A stretch of DNA of 64,000 nucleotides from Epiperipatus broadwayi (GCA_028023455.1 JAQFVV010006509.1:495529-559528); one strand, 5' to 3'; shown: positions 48,805 to 61,120, counted from the stretch's first letter. Notes: generated from the letters alone by a model not told the origin. Made by a program: numbers and translations.

Positions 48805-48968
48805 GTCAGAATATCACTGTTCAAATTGTGTTCTATGACAATAAAAGCATCATCTGAATAATAATTGTGTTCAAAATACTTGTGGAGTCAGAATATCACT
48901 GTTCAAATTGTGTTCTATGACAATAAAAGCATCATCTGAATAATAATTGTGTTCAAAATACTTGTGGA
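48805..48968. repeat. Perfect tandem duplication, 82 bp x 2
   Basis: Unit 48805-48886 ('gtcagaatatcactgttcaa' onward) is repeated exactly at 48887-48968. No difference was seen between the copies, so the event is recent or recently homogenised. It lies immediately before the 5' end of the family H LINE. Confidence 0.9.
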
Positions 48969-48974
48969 TTTAAC

Positions 48975-51900
48975 TCCTCAATTTTATTAAAGTGACACTC
49001 TATAAACAGTTTTCTCAGTATGCAGTAGTATCAATAATAATAACAATTATAATATTAATGGTTGATTTCAACCGGCATTACCCAACTTTTATAAATGTAT
49101 GGCTTCATTGTGGCCCAGGGCAATCACTTTTTACAACAACTACCATGCCACCCTCATTGATCTCTGTGTTAATTCACCAACAATGCATCACCTAATAGAC
49201 CTTAACCATTAGCCTCACTCTCTTCTCAGATGTCTGTGACCAAGCAGTCACACAACCTTAATAAACTCCAGGCAAAATGCATTTAATTACATAGAACAAT
49301 ACATGGGATTCTCCATTTACTGCTGAGTTCAGGTTCTCTGAATCCTACATTGTGGTAAACAAGCTCCACCAAATAACAACAGACTCATTTCAGAAGTATC
49401 TTGTCTTCATATACATTTTATCATTTAATATTCAACACTAACATGTCATTCCCCTCTCACCTTTGCATCATCTAATATTGGCTGATGAGTTACAGAAGGA
49501 ATTAAACATTATTAAGCTCACCCACCAAACACACCAACAGTTAATCAGGCTCACTCAGGACTACTTTGCAATCAAGAAAAAAAGAAAAATATGCCTTACT
49601 TAGCAGCACACATGAACAGGAGCATACCTATGCTAAGCATTGAGTCACTCATTCTCATCAAAAATCCCTATGACATTTCAAACTGATATAGGTGTATGTC
49701 CAGGACATAATATGATCCACCCTACATACCTGCACTTTAAAAGTAAACTTCAGACCTTTGATGTATTCTCTACATCAATACACTATTTTGGCCCACTGGA
49801 AACTACTGCACCTTTCCAAACCAGCCAATTTGCTGTCACACTTGCCACTATTGAAAACTCTTGTCATCATGGATCTCATGGAATTCAAGCATTCGTCTTA
49901 TCTTAGTTATTTCATTATATTGTGTATTCATGATATGGCCAATGTTCTATCTCAGAGGATATGTATTGTAAAAGATTTTATCCAATTATCATAGTGCATT
50001 TCACTAAAAAACCTGAACCTATCTCCAGGGGCCCTCTAGTCATAAAAATATTTAAAAAAGTAATCAAGATCCACATTGAGACACACATACTTCCATTATC
50101 ATCACATTTACAGTTTGTCAAAAAAAGGATTTTCCACCATTCAAGAAGCACTCATGTTTATGTCAATTCTAGGTTCATTTCAAAAAAATAAAAATACTCA
50201 GTTCTATTGCAGACCAGCTTAATAGAAAAGCAACTTTTGATTCTGTCTCAATTAACCTAATTTTTCAAATGCTCACTGACACCACCATCCTTCCTACTCT
50301 GTTATCTCTAATTAACTACCTATTTCCTATGTATGGTTTGCACATCACTCATAATGATAGAAATTCTCCACACTTCAATTCCACACAGTCAATCTCACAA
50401 GGGTCACCCTGAAGTCATTACTTTTTACACTCTACATAAATCTGCTTTTACAACAAATACGGAATAAATTACTGGAATTTAAATTCCACACATCCAGAAG
50501 TATATTCACCACAAAACCTACAAAAATGACATCATTGCATTTCTGCCTTGTCAGAAACTACTCCCCATATAACAAACCATTCTTAATGTTTACACAGCGG
50601 CCTACAAACTGCAGTTTAATCAGCAAAAAAAATGGCTGTATGTATTTTATTCATAAAGAAATCATGTTTTCAAGTTTTCCAAGAAAAACTAACTCTATTC
50701 TTAGGTTTTGTCTTTTATAAAGTCACTCTTGGCATGAGACTCATATTATAAACCAAGTTAAAAGGTTCTGTAATGCAAATTACCAACTCACCTTCTAAGG
50801 CATATTTATAAATTTACTCCAAGATACATCTGTTTAATACTCTTGCTAATACAAAAATCACACACTAAGCATCAATTATCAAATTCTCCAAGATGTTTAT
50901 TTCTGCCATCAATTCTTATAACAATAAATTTTTCTGGAGCTTCAAGACCATACCAATATCCATAAAACAGCTCATCTGCCAACCCTAGTACAATGGTCCA
51001 GACCTGCACAGCATTCAGGTGTTCTATACGCAACTCATTAATTTAATAGCAGCTATTACCAACCAGTTCCAAACCTCCGGTGCTTGTTGAAAGTAATCCC
51101 TATAGATAAACCTCTTCTTTCAACATCATATTTGAAAGATTTTATTAACTCAATTTTAGGTATCACTAACCAGATCAGCCTTTCCCACAAATCCATGTAC
51201 ACTTACTAGTAAAGATATAACCCATTTTTCCTGATCCTAGCAATGATTATTTTTTTATTCATAAACATTGCCTTCAACACTATTTTAAAAAATGGGTACT
51301 AGAAATGAAGTTCTTCAATTTCTTAATTAAAGTCAATCTCCTCACCCTTTTAATGTCTTTATTTCTATAGTATCATTATATGTACAAAAATATCTACCCA
51401 TTCTGTGGACTATGCCAAAAAGCAAAGAAGAATAACAACATTTTCACAATGACTGCTGAACACTAAACTCCACATGCCAAATTATATTAAATGCATACAA
51501 GCAGCCTGTTACTCAGTTCTTCCAGGGATTAAACATTTCTGCAGTGCATGAAACCAATTTACCTTGTTTGTCTTGTGATGTACACAATGCACCTTGTTGT
51601 TAGGCAACAACACCAGAAAGCATCCATCTGAATTCATCAATAAATTATACCAGTGAAAAGCACAAAAAATATAAAATCCCAGACAATTTGTGGGAATCTG
51701 GTCATTATACTAGAAAGCAGTTCAACCTATAAGTAGCCACGACAATGGTAAACAGTACTAAAAATTTTCATGGACATTTTACATGCTTTAAAATACAACT
51801 AGATACATGAAGATGTGTTCCAGACATTCATTACAATTATTCAATACCACAAAAGGCTACCTAGCTGGCCCAGTCAAGCTCAAAGCAAATGAACTTTAAT

Positions 51901-52140
51901 TCAAAGATTATGAACTATTTTCTATTTTGCACCCAATTTATTTTTTTAAAAAAAATAAAAACAATCATGTACAATTACCAATGTTCATATAATTGTACTG
52001 TAATTAGAAATGTTAATTAAATTTATATAACAAACAATCATTATACTTGACGTGCCTTTGCAACTCTGGCAAACCATTGTAAAACATTTGTAAAATCTAC
52101 ATAACACATCTTTTGGTCAATAAAGAATATTGTTGAAACA
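48975..52140 (+). pseudogene. Family H LINE, copy 1, 5'-truncated, plus strand
   Basis: The 5' end lies inside the endonuclease: VDFNRHYPTFINVWLH is the 'GDFNxH' motif with G lost. A linker follows (IIKLTHQTHQQLIRLTQDYF, then AIKKKRKICLT). The RT shows KATFDSVSINLIFQML, SISQGSP and YINLLLQQIRNKLLEF with frame breaks. At 51.4 kb a decayed CCHC-type finger (CGLCQKA, then HFHNDC after a frameshift) precedes the C-terminus. The 3' end 'aaagaatattgttgaaacat' runs into (AAT)n at 52141. Many stops and small indels. The same family occurs at 56503-61340. An L1/Tx1-like or related APE-type LINE is likely; the clade is uncertain. Confidence 0.7.
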
Positions 52141-52250
52141 TAATAATAATAATGATAATGATGATGATGATGATGATGATGACGACAGCAGTGGCAATGA
52201 CAACAACAACAGCAACAACAAAAATAATAATAATAATAATAATAATAATA

Positions 52251-52326
<76 letters not shown>

Positions 52327-52331
52327 TATTA
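52141..52331. repeat. Compound microsatellite, (AAT)n meeting (ATT)n
   Basis: AAT/GAT/AAC-type triplets (52141-52252) switch abruptly to (ATT)n (52253-52331), making a large imperfect palindrome. The left half is the 3' tail of the plus-strand family H LINE and the right half the 3' tail of the minus-strand CR1-like LINE. Poly-Asn, poly-Leu and poly-Tyr frames across it are artefacts. Confidence 0.9.
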
Positions 52332-52601
52332 TATGAAACAAACAATAAATGTATAACGCAGTGAGATAAATTCCATACAAGAAAAATCTTGAGTGAGGAA
52401 TTTAAATATAACAACTAAAAACATTAATAAAATACAAAAAAAAAAAAAAGTATAAATATAACATAAAATATTAAAATTATACAGATATTACATTTGCCAA
52501 TTTAATCACAGAACATAACATACAATATAAACAAACAAAAAAAATAATAAAACTAATGCTTAGCATAATATAACCAATGCCATAAATGTTTTTTTTAAAA
52601 A

Positions 52602-53464
52602 TCAAATAACTAGTGTTTTAAGAAAATTAGGTAAAGCTAACTGATATTTAGTAGATAAACAAGTATTTACAACAGAAGATTTAGTACCCAAATAAAGTTT
52701 CCTACAATAAATATCAAGAATCACTCTATATTTATACAAATGGAAAACATCTAGTATATTAAACGTGGGATAAATATCTTTAACAGATGTGGTATGTGAT
52801 CTACCAAAAATGATATGCATTGTATAATTTTGTAAAACAGACAAAGTAGTCATTGAAAAAGTAGAATAGTTCCCCCAAATTGATATATTATAACATAATA
52901 AGCTTTGATAAGAAGAAATATATAAAGTAATCAAGACTGAACGAGGAAAAAAGTTTAGATAAGTAGAAAAACATATAATTTAATTTACATAAACGAGAAC
53001 AAAGAAAGTCGATATGGATTGACCAGGATAGTCTGGAGTTAATAAAAACACCTAGATAACAAATATTATCAACAAATGAAATGTTAGCACAAGTACAAGT
53101 GCTATTATAATGCCAAAAATACTTACTACAAATAGTAATGTTAAGCGAATGAATATTTGACTTATAAGAAAAATTAATAGCTTTTGTTTTACTCAAATTA
53201 ATTGATAAATTATTAAATGCTAACCATTTACTAATTAGGATTAAATCATCATTAATTATTTTTTCAACAAAATTATATAAAACTGCAGCATAAGATAAAG
53301 ATATATCATCTGCAATACCATAAATCTTAGCTTCTAAAGGTAAAGAAAATAAATCATTTATATAAATTATAAATAAAATGGGACCCAAAACTGAACCTTG
53401 TGGTACACCATGATTAACTGTTATAAAAGAGCTTACAACACCAGAAATATTTGTTGCTTGTTTT
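52602..53464 (-). pseudogene. CR1-like ORF2, RT palm to C-terminus
   Basis: After a frameshift near 53460 the frame carries QATNISGVVSSF, then VNHGVPQGSVLGPILF and IIYINDL, then IYGIADDISLSYAA with the catalytic DD, then WLAFNNLSINLSKTKAINFS and CYLGVFINSRLSWSIHI. A second frameshift near 52930 leads into LYISSYQSLLCYNISIWGNY and SVLQNYTMHIIFG, the usual C-terminal 'Y..l.Y.i..WG' and 'QN..' region, ending at 52602. The first residue of the usual F/Y-A-D-D is Ile here. Both frameshifts lie in A or T runs, so base-calling errors cannot be excluded. Confidence 0.8.
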
Positions 53465-54385
53465 CTATCCTTTTAAGTAACTTGCAAACCATGAAATAAG
53501 TCCACCACGAAAACCATATGAATATAAACGCTTAAGTAAAATTTTGTGAGATACAGAGTCAAATGCCTTAGACAAGTCTAAATAAATAGCAACAGTTTTA
53601 AAATCCTTATCTAGTAAAGTTATCAAATTGTTTACATGACTATAGAAAGTGTCCAAGGTACTTCTACCAGAAATAAATTCATATTGATGTTCAGATAAAA
53701 TATTATTTTTAGATAAAAATGACATCATTTTCTTTTTAACTACCATCTCTAACAATTTGGATATTACAGATATAATAGAAATTGGTCTATAATTGTCAAG
53801 CTGTATACGATCATTCTTTTTAAAAACAGGTGTAATAAAACCAACTTTCAAACAAGTAGGAAACAAACCAGCATTTAAGGAAAGATTAAACAAATAAACA
53901 AGAACACGTATGAAAGCTGACTTATTTTCCTTAAGAATCTTTGGTGTTAACATATCTAGACCAGCTGAATTAACATTCTTTAAGAGATCAATTTTACCAG
54001 ACAAATCCAAATCAGTAACATCTGTACACAAAAAAGAATTTAAACAAGAATCAGTAAAAGACAATTCTTGTACTGGTGTTCTATCTATTGACAAATCTGA
54101 AAAAAAATTATTAAACAAGTCAGCAACACATTTTTCATTATTTTCTACTTCAATCAAATTATCATTGTGTTTTATAAATTTAAATTGATTTGATAAAGGT
54201 TTCTTTACAAGAGAATTTATCAATTTCCAATTTAAAAAAATATTTTTATCATTAAAATATTTTTGATAATATTGAAATTTTAATTTCCAAATATCAGATT
54301 TGATCTCAATATTTAATTTCTTCACACTCATCAAATCTCCACCCAAACATTTTAAATGATTTCTTTGATTAATTTTTTCAATCAA
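53465..54385 (-). pseudogene. CR1-like ORF2, RT fingers and palm
   Basis: An open frame of 306 codons with the RT landmarks LKVGFITPVFKKNDRIQLDN, then NYRPISIISVISKLLE, ILSEHQYEFISGRSTLDT and AIYLDLSKAFDSVSHKILL with a catalytic Asp, ending FASYLKG before a stop at 53465. It is in the same frame as the endonuclease part upstream, separated only by a TAG at 54398-54400, so the two were one protein. The Gly/Phe of the usual 'QxGFR' reads EFI here, which may be a further lesion. Confidence 0.85.
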
Positions 54386-54397
54386 ATCATTTGTTAT

Positions 54398-55317
54398 CTA
54401 GACTGAGCGTTTGCGATTTTTGCTAGTCAATTTAAAACTAACCATAGATTTTGTAATTAAAGATTTACAAATATCTTGAAATTTTAAAAATGCCGAATCA
54501 ACATCATGCAGAGCAAAAACATAATCCCAATTCTGATCAAATAATAACATTTTTAGTTTATTATGTGACAACTTATTAACATATAAATGAGTATTTACAT
54601 GTTGTCTACAATTTAGCAACTTCAATATAGTTGCAAAATGATCTGAAATAAAAATATTTAGTACAGACGATTCATAACTTTGATTCTGGTTTAATCTGAC
54701 AAATATATGATCCAAAATGGATTGACATGATTCAGTAATATGAGTAGGTGAAAAAATAGCTTGATTAAAACTATAACTATAAAGCAAATTCAAATACTGT
54801 ACTGTAGGATCATGTAGATTATTATATAAATCTATATTCAAATCTCCCATAAGAATTACTGTAGTAGTATGTAAATCAGACAATAATACATCAAGTTCAG
54901 CTATAAAATCCAAAATGATACTTGTACATGACCTGTATAAAGCAATTATAGTCAAGATTAAACAAGGTAAATTCAAATGAATTAAAACACATTCTGCAGA
55001 GGCAAGAAATGGATTATGATACGTAAATTTAATGTTTTCTTTCACAAAAATTAATACACCACCTGAATGTGAAGACGCACGAGGAGAATGAATATTTGAA
55101 TATCCATCCAGAACATATAAATGCTGTTCTTCAACAGAAATCCAAGATTCAGTTAAAATTATCACATCATAAAAGCTGGCAGGAAAACCATTTAAATATA
55201 CAACAAATTCATCAAAATTAGATCTAACACTTCTATATTCTTATGAAAATTATTTAAATTAGACAAAGTTTCACCATGAGGATAAAATGTATCGAATTTC
55301 ACTTTAGGAAATAAATT
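54398..55317 (-). pseudogene. CR1-like ORF2, APE-type endonuclease
   Basis: The domain nicks target DNA to prime reverse transcription. Seen motifs: YRSVRSNFDEFVVYLNGF (55.24-55.18 kb, one frame off), then DVIILTESWI, GGVLIFVKENIKF, ILMGDLNIDLYNN, ILDHIFV and ISDHFATIL. E of TES, D/N of GDLN and the SDH triad match the catalytic residues of the APE family. A frameshift near 55240 separates the N-terminal part; the 255 codons from 55165 are open and end in a TAG at 54398. Otherwise complete. Confidence 0.85.
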
Positions 55318-56075
55318 TCAAAATGCTGACAACTCAGATTCATTTTTAATTAAAACACACGGAGAATTTAAATCATTTCTAACATAAACCAATCCATTAC
55401 GTATAAAAGCCATACCTTTACGTTCATGCATTTTTTGCTTTGCCATCCATAATAGTTGTCTAGTATGTGAAGTTATATGTTGGTTAATATATAAGCACTG
55501 ACTAGACTCCATTAGCAAAAAATCAGAAACTGATTTAGTAACATTTCTTTTCAATAAAAATGATTTAGCTAAATTTTGAGAAGTAAAGGGAGAAACAATA
55601 AAACCTATATTATTAGATTTGGATTTTGTCTGATAAACATTCTCGATACAATTAGTAGTAAAGTTTTCAATTTCAAGTTTTTCCGCCAACTTCATAACAA
55701 TTAATGATAAATTTTCATTTTCACAAAAGGGAACACCTTGTATTTCAATTTCACAATCCAACTGTGAACGTTCCATAGAGTCATTTTTTTCCTTTAATAA
55801 AGTGATTTCGTTTTCACAAGAATCGTACATATTTGACAATTGGAGCAAATTATCATTATTTCTATCAACTTTACCCTGCAAAAAATCCATGTCAACCTGA
55901 AGCTTCGCAACTGCAATTGTAAGCGCTGAAATTGCCGTATGTATAACCGGAAGTAATTTTAATTTTTCCAAAATATCATTTAAAATCAAGTTCGAAGAAT
56001 CAGTATTGTTTACCATAACAGAACAATCATCAACAGGTGGAATTCTACAAACATTACATCTCCATTCCTGCTTTT
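55318..56075 (-). pseudogene. CR1-like ORF1, coiled coil and C-terminal domain
   Basis: From the first Met (56016) 232 codons are open. The frame continues upstream through WRCNVCRIPPVDDCSV, the last Cys pair of the PHD finger. Residues about 10-85 are heptad-rich (KLQVDMDFLQGKVDRNNDNL, then LKEKNDSMERSQLDCEI), consistent with a coiled coil. Then IEIQGVPFCENENLSLIVMK and, near the end, YINQHITSHTRQLLWMAKQK with GLVYVRNDL. This C-terminal part resembles the FP-like domain of many LINE ORF1 proteins. The protein is thought to bind element RNA. It is joined to the N-terminal PHD piece by a frameshift. Confidence 0.75.
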
Positions 56076-56087
56076 TTTAAAAGACAT

Positions 56088-56210
56088 TCATCTATAGGTC
56101 GCCTCTCCTACCGTCGAGCACGTGTAATGAAAACTGGTGCTGCAGCCCATACATGAAACAAAATTTCCATTTTTAGATAGTAATTCATTACAAATCTTGC
56201 AGGAAGACAT
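56088..56210 (-). pseudogene. CR1-like ORF1 N-terminus, PHD finger
   Basis: From ATG at 56210: MSSCKICNELLSKNGNF, then VSCMGCSTSFHYTC. Zinc ligands C4, C7, C20, C23, H28 and C31 are in place, and the final pair (WRCNVC) lies about 60 bases further on in another frame. Together they give the C4-H-C3 order of a PHD finger. A TGA at 56088-56090 and a frameshift near a T run (56072-56078) separate it from the rest of ORF1. PHD fingers in ORF1 are described for CR1-group elements; their role in targeting is unproven. Confidence 0.75.
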
Positions 56211-56300
56211 TTCTTAAGCAAATCCAATTAAATCCTAATTTACTGAACACAATAAAAATAAATACTTATAAATAAAAATACTGTAAAACAAAACAAAAGC

Positions 56301-56502
<202 letters not shown>

Positions 56503-56561
56503 GGAGAGATAAGTTTTGGAGAGGGAGTTGTTAATCCATGTAGCATTTTTTAAGCTTGTTT

Positions 56562-56862
56562 TAAGATCAGATATTTTACGGTAATATCTTCACACTAAAA
56601 CTCAATATATTTATATTATTCTATTTATTTCTATACTTTGCACTTTCGAAAGAACAATGCCTTCTTTTTCAAAGCTATAGATAGATAGTTCTAACAACAA
56701 TGTTCAATCTATTTATTTAAACCAACAGATGCAAATTATTCAAATCAGGTCTGCCATTTCTTTAAGATTGCATAAAATGTGTCTCTTTTATTTAATGAGT
56801 CTGCGTCTAAATTAATGAAATAGTTTTAGTGTGGAGATATTACTGTAAAATATCTGATCTTA
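56562..56862. mobile_element. MITE with 40-bp terminal inverted repeats
   Basis: The end 'taagatcagatattttacgg' plus 'taatatcttcacactaaaac' is mirrored by 'gttttagtgtggagatatta' plus 'ctgtaaaatatctgatctta'. The interior of about 220 bp is non-coding. It lies within the inverted segment of the family H LINE. No second copy was found in the window. Confidence 0.8.
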
Positions 56863-57381
56863 TTACATATATAAACCACTCATTTAGTTATTTAATAGTT
56901 ATATTTATATAAGCTTGTTTTGCAAGTTGTTCTTCATCATAAGTGAGCCCATATAAAAAGGAAAACCTAGGAAAGGAGTTATGTTTCCCTGGAATATATG
57001 AGTGTATGGTTTCTTGGTATATATAAACCATGCTGCTGTTTTACTCATGTTAAGTCTAAGTTTATATATGGCAGTATATTGATTGAGGATATTTTACAAT
57101 GTGGTGAGATGATTATGAGATGGCAGTAAGACAGTGACATCATCCATGTGTGCTATGCAAGGAATGTATTGGTGAGTATTATAATTTGGATGCCTGTAAA
57201 TGTCTGTTGTATAGGCTTTAATATGGGATTTATGTAGAAGATGAAGATGAGTGCACTAAGAGGTGAGCCTTGGGAGATGGATTACATAGGAGTGGGTGAT
57301 GGTGAACTTTTCCCATTAAGAGTGATATGTGTCTCTGCTCTGCAATAAATTGGTAATTAAGCAAAGCAGAATATTTGGAAT

Positions 57382-57614
57382 AGTAGTATTACCTAGCATA
57401 TCAATCGGATTGGGAATAGACATGGAGTTAAATGCAGACTCTATATCTAGCTAAACTACAATTGGAGTATATTTTTTTTAGTCTTGGATATTAAAGGAAG
57501 TAGTATTACCTAGCATATCAATCAGATTGGGAAGAGACCCAGTGTTAAATGCAGACTCTATATCTAGCTAAACTACAATTGGAGTATATTTTTTAGCCTT
57601 GGATATTAAAGGAA
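57382..57614. repeat. Tandem duplication, about 117 bp x 2, inside the LINE
   Basis: Unit 57382-57498 ('agtagtattacctagcatat' onward) is repeated at 57499-57614 with a few substitutions and a shorter T run. It duplicates the RT segment coding for LDIESAFN-type residues, so it arose after the element was inactive. Confidence 0.9.
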
Positions 57615-59689
57615 ATAGGTAGAACTCTAGATGATCTTTTATAACTTTTTCCAGTATCTTAATTCTCATTGGTTTCATAGAAATTGGACAAAGGTTAGTA
57701 AGAGTAAAGTTTAGCATATTTTTGGTAAATACAACTGAGATTGGACATAGACCTTTGTTGTCATGTATCTTTTGGGATAGATAATTTGCAAGGTCACAGA
57801 GATATAATGCATAAAAGTGCCTAAGATGGGAAAAATCAAAAGCAGGAAATCTAGTGAAACAAGGGGAGCCTGAGTTATTAATGGTGGCAAACTTGCCAGA
57901 AAATTGTGTGGATTGGAATGGGGTATTAGTATCAGGTAGCCCAAATAAGTCTGAAGGTGGTCGGTATGTATTGTGGATTTGTAACTTTTGTTTGAATTAT
58001 TGGTATAAACATATTGCTATCAGTGTGGAGTGCCATAGGAACTTTTAGTGTGGGTTGGTGACCCAGGGCTTAGTGAATATATTCCCAGGTCCATGTATGT
58101 TGAAGAATAAAACAAATTCTTCTTTTCTTAATGACAAGATATTCCTTAAGTTGGTTGTTGGTTTTTTGATAAACCTGGGAAAGTGTGTTTAACTGTTGAT
58201 GTGTATAATGTGCATGATTCATTAATGTAATCAATATATGAAACTTATCGACCAATGCCAAAAGTCAGGAAGAAGAGTTGAACTGTGTGTGAGATGTTGA
58301 ATATTGAATATTATTATATGTATAAAGGCAAAGGACTATTGGATTGGAACAAGTTCTATTTGTTCCAATTACCACAACATAATATATGTTTCAGAGAAGA
58401 ACTTGGTGGTATATAAAAGTAGAACTCAAATGGTTTTATGTAAAAAAAGCTGTGATGTGTAGTTCAATGAGATTCAGATTGAAAGATTGTTCAATAAGCT
58501 CAAGTTGAATTAAATGATGTAGAATTGATGAGTAAAAGCAAAGATTAATGAGTGGGGCATGCCACTTATTAAGGAATGTGAAAGAGTTGGAAGGCAAAAT
58601 CTTTGACCATTCATAAATGGAAAGGTTATTAAGTGAAACTATTTTGATTTGAATGTTTGATAATCAAGATTAAAATCTTCCATTGAAACTGTGGGATGAA
58701 GTGGAGAGGGAAACAAGAAGTTAATTGTCAGAATAATGGTTGAAATAACAGTATTACCAGGATGGATATGGATATATACAAATATAATATTTAGTGTTGT
58801 AATACTGTTGTGAAATGTGGTTATCAAAAGATTTAAGTCTAAGTAAATAATTTTGAATGCTGATAATGAGCAGCTGGGAGTCATAACAATACTAGTTCCA
58901 GATGATGGTCAAGATGTGTCCCTGGTGCAGGTAGAGCAACAGAGTCATTGTTGGATACATTGAATAATTTTGTCTCAAGCAATCTAAGCACTTGGAATTG
59001 TATATTGCATATACACTTTTTAGTTAAAAAAGTTTAGACACTGTTTTGATACCTCAAACATTAAGTGCAGCAATTTTTAGTTTTATTTATCATGGGGAGG
59101 GGGTAGAGTAATTAATTCTAGTCATCAGAATGGGTGTAAATTCTTAATGTAATTATGAATTTATAATTGTGGTAGATCAGCAGTTAACAATAATTCTAGA
59201 CCATTGATTATATTTGTTGTTTATGGGAGGTAGAAATAGATTGATTATGGCATTCAGTTTACATGAGGGTATGACTGGTTTTTAGGGTTCATATCCAACA
59301 TCAACACATCAACCACATCTGTATTTGATTTTTTAAGTTGCAGAGCCTTTTGGGTAAATGTCCAGTGTTTCTTTTTGCTTCATTAGAAGTGTTTGGGGAG
59401 AGTTGGCTGGTATATATGGTAAACATGGAGAAATTGTCTCCATGATATGTGTGGAGGGTTTATTAGGAATACTGTGGTTATTGTCATGTGTATGATTATA
59501 AATAAGAGTTTCTGGCACAATATTAACCTTATGTCAGGCCGTGTTGGCATCAGTTGTTGTATAGGGAGAAGTTTTGAAAACAATATTATCTGAGTCAGTG
59601 ATTGTTTTAAGCTAAAATCTACCTATTTAATATATTCATAATAAGTAAGATTATATATTATTTGCCTATTGTTAAATTTTCAAAATTGT

Positions 59690-61120
59690 TTAATACTGCC
59701 ATCTCCTACCTTTGCAATAAGCTACTATGAGACAAGAAGTCAGAGCCAATCTCAGCTAAGAAACTTAATTGCCCACCCATTATAAATGGTCTGGGCCTCC
59801 ACAGCATCCAAGTGTTCTATATCTAAAAAGACATAAATTCAAGTGCATCACTTGTTCAAAACATCCCAGCACTATAATCACTGTTACAAGTAATCCATAC
59901 TGATAGACCTCTCCTTACATCAGCTTCATTTCTCACCACACTTTTTTAATCAATCCTATCAGCATCCAACCAATCAATATTCCTATGACTAATAATTATA
60001 TATACTGGCAAACATGTGTTATACTATATCTGGAGGCCAACAAAAATTTATCCTTCTTCCATGCTTGGTATCAATAATTGCCAGCTACTGTGTTCCTTCA
60101 ATAGATGATCCCTGGAACCTACTTTTTTTTTCATTTCCTAGTTCATCTTAACCTAAATGCATTGCCAATGGCACACTTTCTTTGGTATTACTGCCTACAT
60201 AAACATATAAATCCATTCTGCACCTTATGTAATATGGAAGAGGAAACTCAACATCTGTTTTAGCAATGTCAAGCCCTTAATCAAATCAGGACTATCATGT
60301 TAAATACAGACAGAAGACCAGTTGCATCTATATAACAACTAATTCAATTCTATCAGAAGATACACCCTCCCATAGCGCATGCAACAACTTTCACCTTGTT
60401 TGACTTCTGGTGCACTTGCTGAATGTTCACCATTAGAAACAACAGAAGACACCCAGATACCTTCATCAATAAGCTCCAACAAATAAAGGCCTGGATAAAC
60501 AATACTGCACCCCTAGAAATTTTGCTATCATCTGGTCACTATTAAAACAACCATCCAATCTATAATCATTCATAATCCAACAATAATCACAATGAAAAGC
60601 AGTCAATGTTACCATTCATTACTCTCAACAAAACTAACCACTAGCTGCTTCAACTTCATTCATCCTCAGACTACAGAATTCACACCACATCTATTTAAAT
60701 CTACCAGCTGTCACCATATATAATTCTACTCTACATTGACTTTGTTCTTTGTACAGTATCCATGGCTTAATTTTATACTGCATAAATTATAAGTTACCTC
60801 CATAGTATACTACAAAAATAATAATTAAAAAAACAATAGATTAAGATTAATTTACTGACTAAATAACTTTCATGCTGAATTTTATAACCTTAGGTCATAT
60901 CTACCTATCTATAAAATTGAGTTTAAGACCTTAATGATTAAACTTGATATCTATCTCAGTATCAAAACTATCAGCAACAGTTGCAAAAAAAATATTTATT
61001 GAAGTCTGATTATTGTAACTCTTGAAATCAACCTATACAACATGATTACACATGTAATGCTTACAATCAATGTTATGTAATGCCATGTAACATAATATAA
61101 TAATAAAGATTATATTTAAA
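59690..61120 (+). pseudogene. Family H LINE, copy 2, 3' segment
   Basis: It starts at the point equivalent to about 50.89 kb of copy 1 ('gtctgggcctccacagcatc' parallels 'gtccagacctgcacagcatt'). It carries the C-terminal finger HINPFCTLCNMEEETQHLF then QCQALNQIRTIML, with the C-x2-C-x7-H-x4-C order kept, and TLFDFWCTCWMFTIRNNRRH. The 3' UTR ends in 'aacataataat', as in copy 1, and runs into (AAT)n at 61121. Several stops; not translatable. Confidence 0.7.

Larger units (their letters stand above)
52332..56300 (-). mobile_element. CR1-like non-LTR retrotransposon, nearly full length, minus strand
   Basis: An element of about 4 kb with ORF1 (PHD finger, coiled coil, C-terminal domain) and ORF2 (APE endonuclease, RT, C-terminal region), a 3' UTR of about 270 bases and an (AAT)n tail at 52253-52331. 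ORF1 ends at 55318 and ORF2 begins within the next 80 bases. Only a handful of lesions are visible: one stop and one frameshift in ORF1, one stop and about three frameshifts in ORF2. It is the youngest LINE in the window by this measure. The PHD-bearing ORF1 is a known trait of some CR1-group LINEs. Confidence 0.8.
56503..59640 (-). pseudogene. Family H LINE, copy 2, inverted 5' segment
   Basis: Minus strand: the endonuclease segment (ISTIILTINFLFPSPLHPTV, then EDFNLDYQTF near 58.68 kb) is followed by the linker (HQQLNTLSQVYQKTNNQLKE, then YLVIKKRRICFILQHTWTWE) and RT pieces LCPISMKPMRIKILEKVIKD, PIVV, LDIESAFN, QGSPLSALIFIFYINPILKP and HMDDVTVLLPS. The YADD-equivalent is MDD. Lesions are many. 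A 117-bp internal duplication (57382-57614) and a MITE (56562-56862) disturb it. The 3' limit of this segment matches the 5' limit of the plus-strand segment at 59690. Confidence 0.65.

Noticed and set aside
52141-52331. Regulatory or structural hairpin selected by the host
   Set aside because: The palindrome is fully explained by two LINE tails meeting in opposite orientation.
53910-54188. 92-codon plus-strand frame
   Set aside because: Shadow of the CR1-like RT frame on the minus strand, which carries clear motifs.
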